Positions 21,126 through 34,221 of a DNA stretch of 64,000 nucleotides are shown here, piece after piece. The translations under genes and the position numbers were made by a program. Within the stretch, counting starts at the first letter, position 1. Each line of letters opens with the position of its first letter. The notes beneath the pieces were generated by a model. That model made no database searches, was not told where the DNA came from, and saw only the letters and a list, made by a program, of their open reading frames with translations. Origin of the DNA: Patiria miniata (lineage: Eukaryota > Echinodermata > Asteroidea > Valvatida > Asterinidae); NCBI RefSeq assembly GCF_015706575.1, contig NW_024037069.1:45504347-45568346 (forward strand), written 5' to 3'.

Positions 21126-21629
21126 CCACCTACAAAGTACATGTATATGGAACCCAGTTATTGGACAATTGAAGAGGCAGAACCATGGGAAAGAAATAGG
21201 CAGAGAGGCAGTAATTAACAGGATTAACAATGTGAAGTAAGAGCAGGGCAGTCAGATTTTTTAATCTCAAGATAAGTGTGACAGTGAGAAATTTAACAGC
21301 TCCTGTCCTTACATTTATGTCTATGGGGAATTGACTTGGTTTGTCCTTAGCAAAGGAAAAAAAGCTGCTTTGGTATTTCTGTCACATTCTAACATACAGG
21401 TCGGTACTTGCAGCACGGCTAACCATGTGCGGTCTGGATTTCAGGACCACAGGTAATTTATAGTTGAAAACTAACCATTTCCCTAACCCTAACCCTTGAT
21501 TTAACCTGTAATTATTGAGAAAACGTTCCTCTGGGTTAGCAGAGTGTATGTCTAGAACAAATCAGGATTTTGTCTAACTGGCTGTTGTTAAGAAAATGCT
21601 GTGTTGGCAAAATTGTGAAACTTATGAAA

Positions 21630-22215
21630 TGATTGGAGGAATTGCCTCAAAGCAGAATCAGCCAAGTCAAGCTTTTCCTGCCTGCTTGTGGACAATTTGT
21701 ACTTTACAATACAATCAAGAACTCATTCATTCAAGGAACTCTTCAAATCAGGAACAGCCAAGCCAAGCCGAACAATCGGACGGTGTTTACTTTAGCACCT
21801 TGTTTACCCTCATCGGTCTATTGTGCATTGGCTACTGTGATTCCCATCTTGTGCAGTTTGTGCTTGCATGGAAATCAAGAAAGTACATGTGTTTCTAGAA
21901 TTGCTTCAAATTGTAGAATCAGCCAAGGTAAGCCTGTCCTGTTTTCTTTGCGGACAATTGGTCCGTGTTTAGTTTAGCACCTGGTTTGTTTACCCTCATC
22001 TGTCTGTTGTGCATCGATATGTTGCACGTATGTTTGAACTTATGAAAATCAAGTAATTATTTCAAGAATTGCTTTGAGTTGGCACGGCCAATTTGATCCC
22101 AGCCTGCACCTGTTTGCTTTGCAGACAAATGGTTGGTGTGTACTTGCAGCTTGTTGTTTACCCTCATCTGTCTGTTGTGCATTGACTGTTCTGATTCTTG
22201 TCTTGTACACTTACA
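21630..22215 (+). repeat. Three diverged tandem copies of a 165-260-bp unit
   Basis: Shared blocks recur: ATTGCYTCAAA...AATCAGCCAAG, GTTTACCCTCATCTGTCTRT and TTGTGCATYG. The block ACCCTCATCNGTCT starts near 21807, 21994 and 22158. The unit is old and I do not recognise its source. Confidence 0.6.
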
Positions 22216-23489
22216 TTACAAGTGGAAAATACCATGCCAACTCTTTAGTCTACCACATACATGTAGGGTACTTCACCCGGTGTAAAGCTTAGAGTAGGTC
22301 CGACATGGCAGTCAGGCCTGCGGAAAGTAATGTGTATTTACTCTACATTCACAATCTGGGACAGAACATGAAAATAATTGATATTTTGAAACTCAAAGGT
22401 ACATGTGGAATAAGTTGTAGCACAGTGCAAGGTGTATTATGCAGACAGGACATGTATGTGACCCATATTCCTACTGTTTGGTGGCACACACACATAACAA
22501 AATTATCTGTTTGTCTATCAATTTGAGGATTTTTTGCAGTTCAATTTTCGCGGATGCTTTACGTATGAAGTTATTTACTCTACAACCCCGTTATAGCAAC
22601 TGTCCTTGTTTCGTCAAATCTGTTCTTACGAGCAAATGAAGAAGATCCAATAAAATTTTAGGAGGTTGGCGTGGTCTGAGGGAGTTGGTTTTGGTTTTGA
22701 TGAATGACATGAAACAACAGAAATACAACTTTCTTTGTCAACTCAAGGAGTAACTGTCTGCCTCAAAGATATCAATTTTCAATTCTGCAGTGGTGATTTT
22801 ACATTTTAACATCTTCTACCATTTGTGACAAAGAAAAGAAAATAAGCCATCTGTAATAACGTATTGTGAATCCGTCGGATTATAGATTTGTATTTCCTAA
22901 AGATTACGATATTCTTCTATTTTTAGCTATTTGATACCATGTGCAAAAATATGTAATATTTGTTGTTCAAAACACATGAAAATCAATGATATCAAATGTA
23001 TGTCAACGTTATTGGGGAATGGTCGACATGAATTATCACAAAGGAAATAAATTGGGGTTAAAATGACTTAGATTTACCACATTAAATGTGTGCGTGTCAC
23101 TGGTCATGATTGAAATGCATTGTAGTGATACTGGGTTAGTTGAATCCACACAGGTGCTAAAATTAGGTCACGTATTATAGCGGCAATAATGGTCTCGGTC
23201 AGTTGGCACAAATTAGAAAAATAATCCCCCATTATATTATGGGTTTTGCTTAAGGCAAGCTCAATGAATGCTTGTGAAATGGAATAGAAATCAAGAGGTA
23301 AGAATTTAGCAGTAATTCTGTGTGCTAACGCTATATTTTAGCGGTGAAATAAAGATTTGATATGTGCACAGTTACCGGTACATCTTACTGTACAGGACAT
23401 TCTTCCCTCTGTATTCAGTTTTTTGAAAGGACCAAACATGTACATGTTATTTATTTTTACATACAATACACATAATTATTATGTGCCAT
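22216..23489. other. Non-coding stretch, no gene recognised
   Basis: AT-rich unique sequence with scattered TACATGTA/TACCGGTA palindromes and no supported exon. Confidence 0.45.
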
Positions 23490-23929
23490 GTTATTGTGAT
23501 TGCCATAGCACAGTGTACTGTACCTGCTGGTGCATCCATATTTGTGCACAAAAATATGGAGAGTTGGAAATTTGTGTTCATGTATCAAATGCATTCCATG
23601 AAGGTGCGTATTGAAACTGATACCCCCAAAACTGAGGGGCTCAATTGGTAAAATGAGCATGATATTTTGCTCTGCGTTATCAACAACACACACATTGCCT
23701 GTTATGTGTTGTAATGATTATTTTGTTATTAATAGTAGGCATGTACATTTATACACTGGCTGCATTTGTTGTACACTAGCATTGCATTTAGAGAAAGTCT
23801 TTCAAATTCAATTTAATTTCAATGTTCTATGGATACATGTACGTACATGAACTCAAATGTCTGTGCCCAGACGCTTACAACAGTATTCTATGCAAGACAG
23901 TGAGGAGTTAGTGCTCTAGTTATTTAATA
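23490..23929 (+). mobile_element. Older copy of a TIR element also present at 60763-61238
   Basis: Blocks matching the right-hand copy occur in the same order: GCATCCATATTTGTGCACAA near 23531, GCATTTAGAG near 23784, and the end GAGTTAGTGCTCTAG...TTTAATA up to 23929. The left terminus is degraded. No coding capacity. Confidence 0.6.
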
Positions 23930-26900
23930 ATGGCAAGTAATGGATTGTCTCATGTACTGTACTGTACATGTACACATGTACGTGTATCTGATCTCCCACA
24001 AAAAGTAAGTAAATGAAGGCTGCCACTGAGAAAGTCCGCTACCAAACTTTCTTCCGTGCTCTTCAATCCACTTGCCTTCTTTTTTGATAACTGTTCAATT
24101 ACAATACTTGGCCAGCCATTTGCATGTAGGTCACACATCCTCCTTGCTATTTTCTGTGTTCCTGTGTCTTTTAAAAAACTTTTCCCCCCATTTTCCTGGT
24201 TAACAATACACAATGTTTTCCCCTTCCACATCCTTGTTTTAAAATCTCCTGTTGACGAGCTCTTATAATATTTTCACAGAATAAACGCCACCATCCTCCA
24301 AGTTAATGTACCTTTAAAGCTTTTACCTGCCAGATTTAATTGAATAAAAATTGCGGTTGCCATTAAGCCATTCCAGTTGTACCACTCTGTTGGGGAAAAA
24401 TCCCAACCAAGCAATTAGTGCTTCCATGTAAAACCTAACGTCTGTTCCCCGCGTGACGTGTTGACTGTAAAATTTAATTTGATTGCACTCCTCGGCCACA
24501 GGAAACGCTGGCTCTGTGGTTTCACAGTTTGTCAATTTTTTACTTGTTACTGTGATAATTAAAAAGAGCAGACGGTTATGCAAGTGTTTAGTACCCCATA
24601 TATTACAGTGTACAATGTACATGTACTAGTATGCACATGAATGCAAATTAAAAGTAAATGTGTACCGGTATTTCAATTGAAAAAAAAAAGATAAATTACT
24701 AATGACTGTCAATAAAAGTATGTACTTGAGCCTGTGATCATAACATTTCTTTAAATTTTTTATGACATTGGCAATTAATGGTTCCGCCTGCTGCATAAAA
24801 ATGGCAGCCGATGTAATTCAAAATTCAGGGAAATTTGGTTTCATCTATTTTTCTTTGGTCCCAAGCACATCAATTACTCAAGTGAATTGGGTTGATGACA
24901 TTATGCCCTCTCACTGAACTTTCCTTTTTGAAAATGAAAGTTAGAACAAATTGAACTATATATTGGACATTGAAATAGGCTATTTATTTATTTAAAGATG
25001 AAATTCAGCAAAAGATACAATTTTTCTACTAGTGATAGTGCTGTAGTTTGTTTGAAAAGTCATGATATGAAATAATGCCTGAACTAATGTGTTGAGGTGA
25101 AATTCCAATGTAAATGTGACAACATGTAAAATACTGATATTATGGGAAAATAAAATTTGAGGAGGGAAATACATTACTAATTAATGACAAGTATGGTGAG
25201 AAAATGGGGTTGGTGTGCTAAATATACATGAACTCCCCCCCCCCCCAAAAAAAAAACACCACAAAAAATTAAAAAAAAAGAATTGAGAATACCCTTTTTA
25301 CCCCAAAGTTATTATAGAACCGTGTCTGGGTTAAAAGTGAATTACAGGAAGTTTTATTCACCAATCATTTAACATGAATTAAACTTCAAACCAAATAATC
25401 GCCTTCATTTATTTATTAATTTCATTCACTTATAATGTATTTATTAATTTCATCTCTTCAGGTATTTATTTTGCTAGGAAGCAACATGAAGAATCCTCCA
25501 AAATCCTTCCATGTGCAGGAAAGTAACAGCAGATTCTTATTTACTAAAACTTTCAAGGGCATCAAGTTTTCTATGGACCCCATAAAGTATCAGTGATCAG
25601 GCTGTACCATCCTCAGTCATTGCAAGATCCTCTGATGAAACCTTTGGATGGATTTTGAAGTCTCTTGGCGGTTTGTTTTAAATATTTTCTCAGGTCTGCT
25701 GTGTGTACCTCGGGTACATTTTTGTGCTTTACAATGTACATTTTGTTGAAAAGGTAAGGAATGTCTATGGGGAAACCACTGAACTGGACATCAGATCATT
25801 ATCCTTATTCTGACAAAAAGCATCACCTACACTAGCTGGTAAATTGCCTCTAAATACTATAGCCTTTTACCAGATCTGTCAGGCAAAAACTCCCCTGCGA
25901 CCCTCCTTTTTCTTTCATCCTCTGGAGGCAGGTTGACAGGTATTGTTCAGGCTTGGCGAGCTGTGGTATTCAGCTACTTTAGTGAGCATATCTCGGGTCT
26001 GTACTGTCCAGTTTCACAATCAGTCTTCCTGCTGAATAGATAAGGGTGCCTAAGTAGTGTTGGTTTATCGAACTGTACTTTCATTCTGTGGGCATTGGCC
26101 TGACTTGGCGAAAAGTTGAAGTATATTGCAGATGGTTGAATTATGGTGTACCTTGGATACTGACATAATGCTGGACCAAAATTGGGTAGGTACAGTTTTC
26201 CACTTGAGGGAAAAAAATCCTGATTTGAAAAAATGAGTGATATGAAAAAATGTGAATAACAAAATTCATATGAGTGGATGAAGTGTGACTGCACTGTAGA
26301 GAATCCTGAAACACAGTGACTGGTGAAAAGATTTGGATATTTGCCAACTTGTCAACTTGTCAGCACTACATGATGTGAATTAAACAACTTGTAAGGGAAG
26401 GATCGGATGATACTTGCAGCTTTGGCGGAAATATTTAGTGGAAGAGGTGGGACTTGGGAGATGGATCAAACAGATTTTTGTATATGTTGTGACTTCATGT
26501 ACTTTTGGTGGGTTGAATTTCAACCCCAATAAATGTTTCCTTCAAAATCATGTCTTAACCAATGACCTTGTACATGTTACATTTACATGATGTTACCTAA
26601 ACTATACAGCTATTTATTCCAAGCCAGAGGGGCATTGACTCATGACTAAGGACCTACCCATATTGATTAACTGGATTATCGACTTAGCTCAGAAGCAAAA
26701 CATCTTTTCACTTGGCGGTCCAAGAAGAATAAGGGGAATCAATGAGCAAAATGTACCAGATGCAAGGAGGCAAAGTGCTGTTTGTATGTAAACAGCCCTT
26801 TCTCACGGATGTGCTCAACAATGAAGACGCCCCATAAACCAATTAGTCCAGTAGACGTGAACGTATGTGAGCGGTTGATATTTTTGAGTGCATAACCAGT

Positions 26901-28579
26901 GTACGTTAGCTTCACCAGTGGTGTTATAATTTCTCTTCTCATTTCGACACGCATGTGTGTACATGAACCTTGTACAATAACTGCACAGTGTACAACAGTC
27001 AGTTGCTCCATTATTCCTCACTCTTTGGCCTAAAATGCTCTTCTAAAATCCACTGATCTGAATATATCTCAGTATCCAGAACCACACCAACTTCAGAAAA
27101 CCAATGTGTGCAGTTGGAGTGTACCGGTACTATGCCGCTGATGCAATTCCATTTATATTATAGCAGTTACTTTCCCCCAGCTAATTACTTCACAAAGCCA
27201 TGAGATAAGCGTGACCTTGATGTGAATGGAGTAGCAGCATTTTATAGTAGTCCAAATATTAGTCTGGAATAAACAAGGTGAGTGCATTATGGCATTTTTT
27301 TAAGCCATAGTTAGTGTGATGGATGACTGATGAGGCATCTGCTGTAGTATTATTGCACAGGCTTCTGATTTCGCGGATTATTTTACATGTATAATGTACA
27401 TCGTGTGAAGGTATGTCAACTTTCTTAAGAATTTACGAAAGTTATGACCAAAAAAGTATAAGTCGAATGATTTAACCATGGAGGAATAAGAACACTACCC
27501 AAAAAAGTGAATTTATATTGGTGTTTGTTTCTACTTGTTTGGCATCTTACCATCAGTGCAAACTACTGCAGACTGGGTAATGTATGATTACTGGTGGGAT
27601 TTAAAAGCCTACAGGTAAGACATTTTGAAATATGTTGAAAAAAAGGTGATCCTAAGGGCTATTACAAGATAGCCAATAGGTCTAACTCTATTACGTGTAC
27701 ATGTACAATCTATATGGTTTTGGTATTTTTAGCACAAGGCCCACACATGTTCACTTTGTACACTAACAATTTGAAAGTGCTACTTTATAATTGATGAATC
27801 CCCCACTGAAAGAACCTTGACTATCTAAAATCTGAGGTTGCTGACAAACAAGCTGCGAAAAACCTTCGCACTCCTCAGAAAAACGGTTGTGGGTGTAACA
27901 AAGGTCATAATTTAAACATGGAGTGGAAATCAATGACTGGCAATGTGGAGGTGTTTTGTGAACATCCTTGAGAAGGACTTGAAAACTCACTACGTTGCTA
28001 AGCTGGTTATCCTGCGTGGAATGCCAAATGATTCTATGTGGATTTACTGTACTGTCAATTGTCATAAAGTATGTAAATTCTATTGCACTGTGAAGAACAC
28101 GTAGAGGATCTTTTGCTCTCTTTGCATTTATTTTTGTTTGTTTAAAGCAACGATATTGCTTACAAATCTAAAGTAGGGGGTGCATACATTGTAACAACTA
28201 ACCTGGAATTTTTAGCTCAGAGGAAACGTCCTTCAGTGATTACTTTCTTTTGATCAAAACTATTTCTGGTGGACTACCGGTACTTTCACAGGGTTTTGGG
28301 ATGAGCTCTGTCTTCACTTTGAGCAAGTTTTTTCTCAGTAAATTATTACATGTACTGGTAGACCTGTGTGTTTGTGGGTAATTACCAATGTTCCTACGTG
28401 CCTTTATGTGGCTATGTGAGTCTGGAAACAGGACGCATGCATTCACAGAGAATTTAGGTAAACTTGATTTGAGCAAAGACTGTGGTGATGTGAAAATGCA
28501 AGGCCTTTTGATTTGATAATGTGGGAATGTTACATGTACATGTTACATGTACCCGGTATGTTTAAAAATGAAAGAGCTC
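23930..28579. other. Non-coding stretch, no gene recognised
   Basis: AT-rich intergenic-type DNA. A minus-strand open frame (24231-23950, Lys-rich) is preceded by a stop and has no recognisable motif or splice support. C/A homopolymers occur at 25233-25257. Nothing else could be identified. Confidence 0.4.
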
Positions 28580-28583
28580 TTAA

Positions 28584-28955
28584 GGCCAAAAAAAAAAATA
28601 GTCGGTCTCTGGTCAGACCGAAGTTCAGGAATTGATGCGGCGACGCGTTTTTTTTTTTGTGGCTTTTTTTTTCTTCAAGCTTGTATTGTATAGACAAGGT
28701 GGGTACTATTTTGCTTTTTTGTGTCCTCATTATACATTGGTGTCCTCCATAATTTACCTTGGTGCCCTTTATCATTTGCCTTGGTGCAATTTCCCCATTC
28801 CTTGGTGCTCCTTGGTACAAAAATTTGAGGAGGCGCGGCAATAGAGGGCGCTGTTGTAGCTTCCGTGTTAATTAAAAAAGAAAGAAAAGGTTGACGCGCA
28901 TGATTAAAATCGATGCGCGCGCTGACCAGAGACCGAGTATTTTTGTTTGTTTGGC
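28584..28955. mobile_element. 372-bp TTAA-flanked MITE
   Basis: TTAA lies at both borders (28580-28583 and 28956-28959). The terminal inverted repeats read GGCCAAA...A-rich...TCGGTCTCTGGTCAG on the left and the complement CTGACCAGAGACCGAG...TTTGGC on the right, about 35 bp with small differences. Inside, CCTTGGTGC-type blocks repeat several times (28740-28815). TTAA duplication fits piggyBac- or Kolobok-type elements. No transposase is present. Confidence 0.8.
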
Positions 28956-28959
28956 TTAA

Positions 28960-30026
28960 CAGTAAGAAGTCGAAACGTGAAGCCCTGAGTGCTTGGCTTA
29001 AGTCTGAAATTCAATACCAGAATTAAAAAACGCTTTTTTTCCCACAATTTTAGAGTCTTTAGCTGTAGAGAACAATATTAATTTGTGAAATTGAAATTGT
29101 ATTTAACATCTTTTTTTGGTCTTGTTTGTTTTTTTGGTTTTAAACAGACATCACTGTTGCGGTTCACGTGCAATACATCTGTAACTGTTACAGTCTTGCG
29201 CAAATTTAACTTGTAAATGTGAGGGAAATTTATAAATTCTCCTCAAATTGAAAACATCCTTGATGCTTATGACATGAGGGAAATCCTGAACCCAATTAAC
29301 TGAGTCAACCATTCATGACCAGAAATCCTTCTTTATGTGTACATGTACACAATTTTGACTGGTAAAATATTTTTCTCAGAGAAAAATTTCCTCAAGAATC
29401 AATCGATTCCAAGACTGATTTTTCTTGATGCATTTGCAAGCTTTAGAAAAGTTCTAAAGATCAAGAGCACTCTACATTTCCAAGAATTCTGTACATGGCA
29501 CCACCGATTCTGCCAAATTTTGATCCCGTGTACAACCAATTAATTCACTGTATGTTTCCCACAACTTTTTTTTCTAAAGTTGAATGAGAAAGTTGTGGTT
29601 TTGAGCCTGGTTTTTCCCTTTGTTATTGTAGGAAGGATGTCTGGTAGTACATTGGTGCTGTAAATATTTATAACCATGACGTGGTTGACATCCTGTGTAC
29701 AGTTTTATTTATAAATACATGTATGTATGTACCATACTCTGTTCGGAGCTTAAAAATGGTGGGCAGTGGTGTTAAGGCAGAATCAAATAAAAATGTAAGG
29801 TAGCACTTCAAATGACTTACTACATGTATAGATTGAACGTTTGCAATAAGCTTTTGTTGTGACAGCTACTTCATCAGATGCATACATGTTCAGAGCTTGT
29901 TGAATTTTGAATTTACAACTTTATAAAGATGAGTTTTAAGTATAGAATTTTGAACTTGCAACTTTTTACAGTTTTAAGTATACTTTAAGTGTCTCATTTG
30001 GTTTTTCTTTGGATTTTTTTTACTAG
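28960..30026 (+). other. Non-coding sequence before the main exon, presumed 5' intron
   Basis: It ends in a strong acceptor (T-rich tract, TTTTTTTACTAG at 30015-30026). No upstream exon could be identified; an untranslated first exon is expected further left. Confidence 0.45.
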
Positions 30027-31340
30027 AATGGATGGTGCAGAGTTGTATTGTTTTGAAGACTTTGAGAGTCAACTTTCTCCTGGAGAGCATCTGGATGACA
30101 CTAAGAACACAGATGGCCAGTGTGGAAACAAAAACCTCAGAAACGGCTCTGGCGAGGATAAATTCAGGATTCGAACCAGGACAGACCACCCAGATCAACG
30201 GTTGAGAGTGGCACAGAGAGAAACCAGCGGGGTTGAACAGCATGTCAAGAACGCTGATAAGCCCAGTGTCAAACTGGGTCATGGCAACAATCACCAACGA
30301 CAACAGGATGGACGGTTAGATCATCCTGGCTTCCTGGGGAAATCCCAGGGCTATGGGCCGACAAGGCAGGGTGGTGTCACTGCCGTCAAACAAAGGATTC
30401 TACAAAGAGGAAAGACTGTGGATGGACCAGAAGCCAGCCACGTTGGCGCTGTGGGATCCAACCGGTTCAGACCAGGGCACTTAGTGAGGACTCAGTCGAC
30501 TGATGAAGGAAAAGAAATACACAGGGGTCCCAGGGAGTCACTGAACTATTCTGACAGAAGGATTTTGCAGGTTAATGACCAAAGAATTAGTAAAGGTGTG
30601 AGCAAAAAGACAAATTCTGTTACTGAAATGGAATCAGGAAATAGTGCCTGCATGAACGGTGACAGCATGCACAGGGGAAGCACAGCAGTATCCGAAAGCG
30701 CTGCCCTCTTGGATCACGTGGATAAGTTGAGCGTGAGAGCCAGACCAGACACGAACCTCCAAAACAAAAAGATGCGGGAGGGTCCTCCAGTGACGGCACT
30801 GCGACCAGGTCGGTCGGGAAGCCCTCGCAGTTGGAATTTTGCCACTCAGAGCATCGTCCCCCGATTTGCCAACAGGGAAGACTCGGAGATTCTGACTGCT
30901 ATCCGAAAGAGCCCTACCTTCAAGGGTCCCAGTGACGAACGCAGACGACCTCTGGTGACAAACTGCAGTATAGATAGTGCAATGGACCAACAATTGTCAG
31001 ACAATGCACCATATATTGCCAACAGTGTCGCTTCAAGTGCTGATTGCCTCTTGTCCGACAAACAGGACAGCATCAGTATTTTTGGCCCCGGAGATCTCAT
31101 TAAAGATGTCATAGCTAAGACTGGATCCATCCATTCTGAGATACCCACTGCTCTGCTGGATCCTACAGAAGAAAGTGAAGTGAAATTTGATGGGCGGCTT
31201 CAAAGCATCTCGAGTCGTGATGTTGCACCAGGTCTGCCTCCGTCAGGCAGAGGAAAGAAGGTCTCAACCAAACCTCCTAGAAGCCGAGATGCTTGCACTG
31301 CTGAGGGTCTCTGTGACTGTGGAGAAGGTTTTAATCAAAG
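30027..31340 (+). CDS. Large coding exon of an unrecognised gene
   Basis: The exon begins just after a T-rich acceptor (TTTACTAG|A) with ATG at 30028-30030, and runs 437 codons plus 2 bases to the donor CAAAG|GTTGGT. It must therefore continue in phase 2 into another exon, and the exon at 56048 fits (…GFNQ-S-ENTHKP…). The product is hydrophilic, rich in Ser, Arg, Gly, Gln and Asp, with no signal peptide, membrane segment or recognised domain, so it looks like a disordered N-terminal region of a scaffold or signalling protein. The opening is MDGAELYCFEDFESQLSPGE. Basic Ser/Pro patches (RSGSPRSW, KSPTFKGPSDERRRP) could be phosphorylation or docking sites; three Cys lie within 10 residues near the exon end. 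Codon use and length over 1.3 kb without stops make it a real exon. I do not name the family. Confidence 0.8.
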
Positions 31341-32916
31341 GTTGGTACTTTTTCTTTATCATCCTCTCTTTTATCCTGTGGCCAGTTAAAATATTTGGGT
31401 TGGAAGTGTATTTTATGATGTCTTAGGGAATTATATGTTTTCATGCTGTAAATTTGCCAATTGAACGCATTTTGACTCCAGCAAATTTAGCTGCAAATAT
31501 TTTACGTATGAATTCGCTTTGCCTTTTTGGAAAATAAAAAATCACTACGTTTCTGGAAGAGATCTGGAAACTGAACAGCAGGTACATTGTGCACGAAAAT
31601 CTTCAAAGTTCAGTTTTTAAAAAGTCACGCACATACATACATTGACAAATTTTCTACATATGACGTGTATTTTTTCTCAGTTTTGAAGTTTTTCTCTTTT
31701 GAATGTTTAACTCAGTTTTGGTAGACAAGTCTTTCAAATGAAATCATTTTTGCAAGTTGTGAAAGAGGAGGCTATCAGTTTTTGACTCCCTTTGAAATGC
31801 CGACAGTACCTACCGGTACATGTACATGTACAAGCTTTTGCTCTTGAATTTCTTGTCCTCAAAGTTCAGTTTATTAAATTTGTTGCATAGGCTAGTATCT
31901 TGTTACCCATTACACTATTTGTTGTTATTGAAAAATTAACCAATATATTTGCTTTCATTGTGCATGCAGTTTGACTTTTGAGGCGCTTGATTATTGAAAC
32001 AAGCCTCAATGCATGGTCTAGCAAGTCAGGCAATCATACTAGTGGAGGAAAATGTATTGGTTTTAAGGGGTGGGGCTGTTTAGCAAATCTCTTGTATCGC
32101 TCACATTACAAACATTTTATGGACATTGTATTCCATTCCACACATTTCATCAATTTCCAAACATGTAACATTGCACAAAATCAAATTTGAAGAACGCCAC
32201 TGGCGACTAATAGAAAAAACAGAAAATGTGTTCAGCTTTAGCACAAATGACAACTGACTATGTAAGTAAATGTACGGCAAATTTGACAGGAAAGTAGTGC
32301 TTGCCAGGGTTCATGAAAACAGGGCTAATTCAAGAGGTAGTTTGTTTCAAGGAAAATTTCTGAAAAGTTTTAATCAGTGATCATCAGCTGAATATTGCAA
32401 TTTTCCAGAATGTATAAGATTTTGAGTTTTTACTGTGTTTAAAATAAAAAATACCCCAACATAGTGTTGGCTTCTAATGTATACACTGTACATGTACATG
32501 TACCGGTAGAAGGCTGTCACATTCTGAGTGAAATTCTGAGGCATTGGCAGATGAACACAGCGCCCTCTTGTGTTTTAAGCCGGTGATTTTTTACCAGCAT
32601 GTGTATCATGTTAGTCGTGTTGTCAAGTGGGTGGACAGAGTTGATTGCACATTCACACATGCGTAGCCAGCAATGTTGAACAAGGGGTGGGGGAGGTGCA
32701 CATCATTAATTGGACCGGATGGGGTCAGTTAAAAAGAGGATGCTGGGGGTGCTGTTTATGATATGATGTACAAACCGGGTACTTTGCGCTGGCAATATTG
32801 ACTTTTTTGGTCCATGACTTATTTCTCTTACATTGCTAATTAGGCATTAACATTTTCAATGGGGCCTTCTTACATTTTATTCTTTTAGCCTTTAATTTTG
32901 TTTTTTGGGGGTTCTC
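31341..32916 (+). other. Start of the large intron
   Basis: Sequence after the donor at 31341, without recognised exons. It contains TACCGGTACATGTACATGTA-type palindromes near 31810 and 32490. If the next exon is at 56048, this intron is 24.7 kb. Confidence 0.5.
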
Positions 32917-32918
32917 TA

Positions 32919-34188
32919 TGAAGCCCGGGAAGGGACAGGGTGGAAATTTTTTTGGAATTTCCTAATTCGTTAGCACAAATTACTAATTCGTTCGCATGAA
33001 TTGCTAATTCGTTCGCACGAATTCCTATTTCGTTCGCACAAATTCCTAATTCGTTCGCACGAATTGCTATTTCGTTCGCACGAATTCCTAATTCGTTCGC
33101 CCGAATTACTAAATCGTGGGAACGAATTAGTAATTTGTTCGAAGGAATTAGTAGTTCGTTGGCACGAATTCCTATTTCGTTTGCACGAATTCCTAATTCG
33201 TTCGCACGAATTACTAATTCGTGGGAAAGAATTAGTAATTTGTTCGAAGGAATTAGTAGTTCGTTGGCACGAATTCCTATTTCGTTCGCACGAATAACTA
33301 ATTCATTCGCACGAATAACTAATTCGTTCGCACGAATTACTAATTCGTTCGTACGAATTACTAATTCGTTCGCACGAATTACTAATCCGTACCCACGAAT
33401 TGCTATTTCGTTCACACAAATTGCTATTTCGTTCCCACGAATTGCTAATTCGTTCCCACGAATTGCTAATTCATTCGCACGAATTGCTATTTCGTTCCCA
33501 CAAATTGCTATTTCGTTCACACAAATTGCTATTTTGTCCCCACGAATTGCTAATTCGTTCGCACGAATTGCTAATTCATTTGCACGAATTGCTATTTCGT
33601 TCGCACGATTTCCTAATTCGTGGGAACGAATTGCTAACTCATGCATCCGGGAACGTTCCAGTAATTCGTGGGAACAAGTTGGTAATCCGTGCGAACGAAT
33701 TAGCAATTCGTGGGAACGAATTAGCAATTCGTGGGAACGAATTAGCAACGCACGAATTAGTAATTCGTTCGCACGAATTACTAATTCGTTCGCACGAATT
33801 ACTAATTCGTTCGCATGAATTACTAATTCGTTCGCACGAATTACTAATTCGTTCCCACGAATTGCTATTTCGTTCACACAAATTGCTATTTCGTTCCCAC
33901 GAATTGCTAATTCGTTCGCACGAATTGCTAATTCATTTGCACGAATTGCTATTTCGTTCCCACGATTTCCTAATTCGTGGGAACGAATTGCTAACTCATG
34001 CATCCGGGAACGTGCCAGTAATTCGTGGGAACAAGTTGGTAATTCGTGGAAACGAATTAGCAATTCGTGCGAACGAATTAGCAATTCGTGCGAACGAGTT
34101 AGCAATTCGTGCGAACGAATTAGTAATTCGTGCGAACGAATTAGCAAACTCCAAAAAAATATTCCACCCTGTCCCTTCCCGGGCTTCA
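32919..34188. mobile_element. TIR element filled with a self-complementary 21-bp satellite
   Basis: Termini TGAAGCCCGGGAAGGGACAG (32919) and its reverse complement (to 34188) form inverted repeats of about 43 bp with TA on each side (32917-32918, 34189-34190). The whole interior is about 57 units of a 21-bp repeat, AATTCGTTCGCACGAATTACT, whose core AATTCGT...ACGAATT is an inverted repeat. Longer duplications keep exact register: 105 bp (near 33114 and 33219) and 357 bp (33641 and 33998), both multiples of 21. Because 21 is divisible by three, two frames on each strand stay open, giving a 439-codon minus-strand frame across the whole element with heptapeptides such as IRANELV. This is expected from the repeat and is not taken as a gene. 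TA duplication suggests Tc1/mariner-type mobilisation. Confidence 0.85.
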
Positions 34189-34221
34189 TATTCAGCATAG
34201 CCAATTTGTTAATAATATTAA

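Noticed and set aside
20709-21230. Gly-rich minus-strand frames
   Set aside because: Products of poly-C/poly-G tracts and a tandem duplication.
23950-24231. Lys-rich minus-strand frame that looks somewhat protein-like
   Set aside because: A stop lies just upstream, no splice sites support it, and no motif is recognised. It could be a decayed transposon fragment.
32885-34204. 439-codon heptapeptide protein as a real gene
   Set aside because: The 21-bp unit has no stop in this frame, so openness follows from the repeat; the frame ends inside the inverted repeats. Kept only as a finding.
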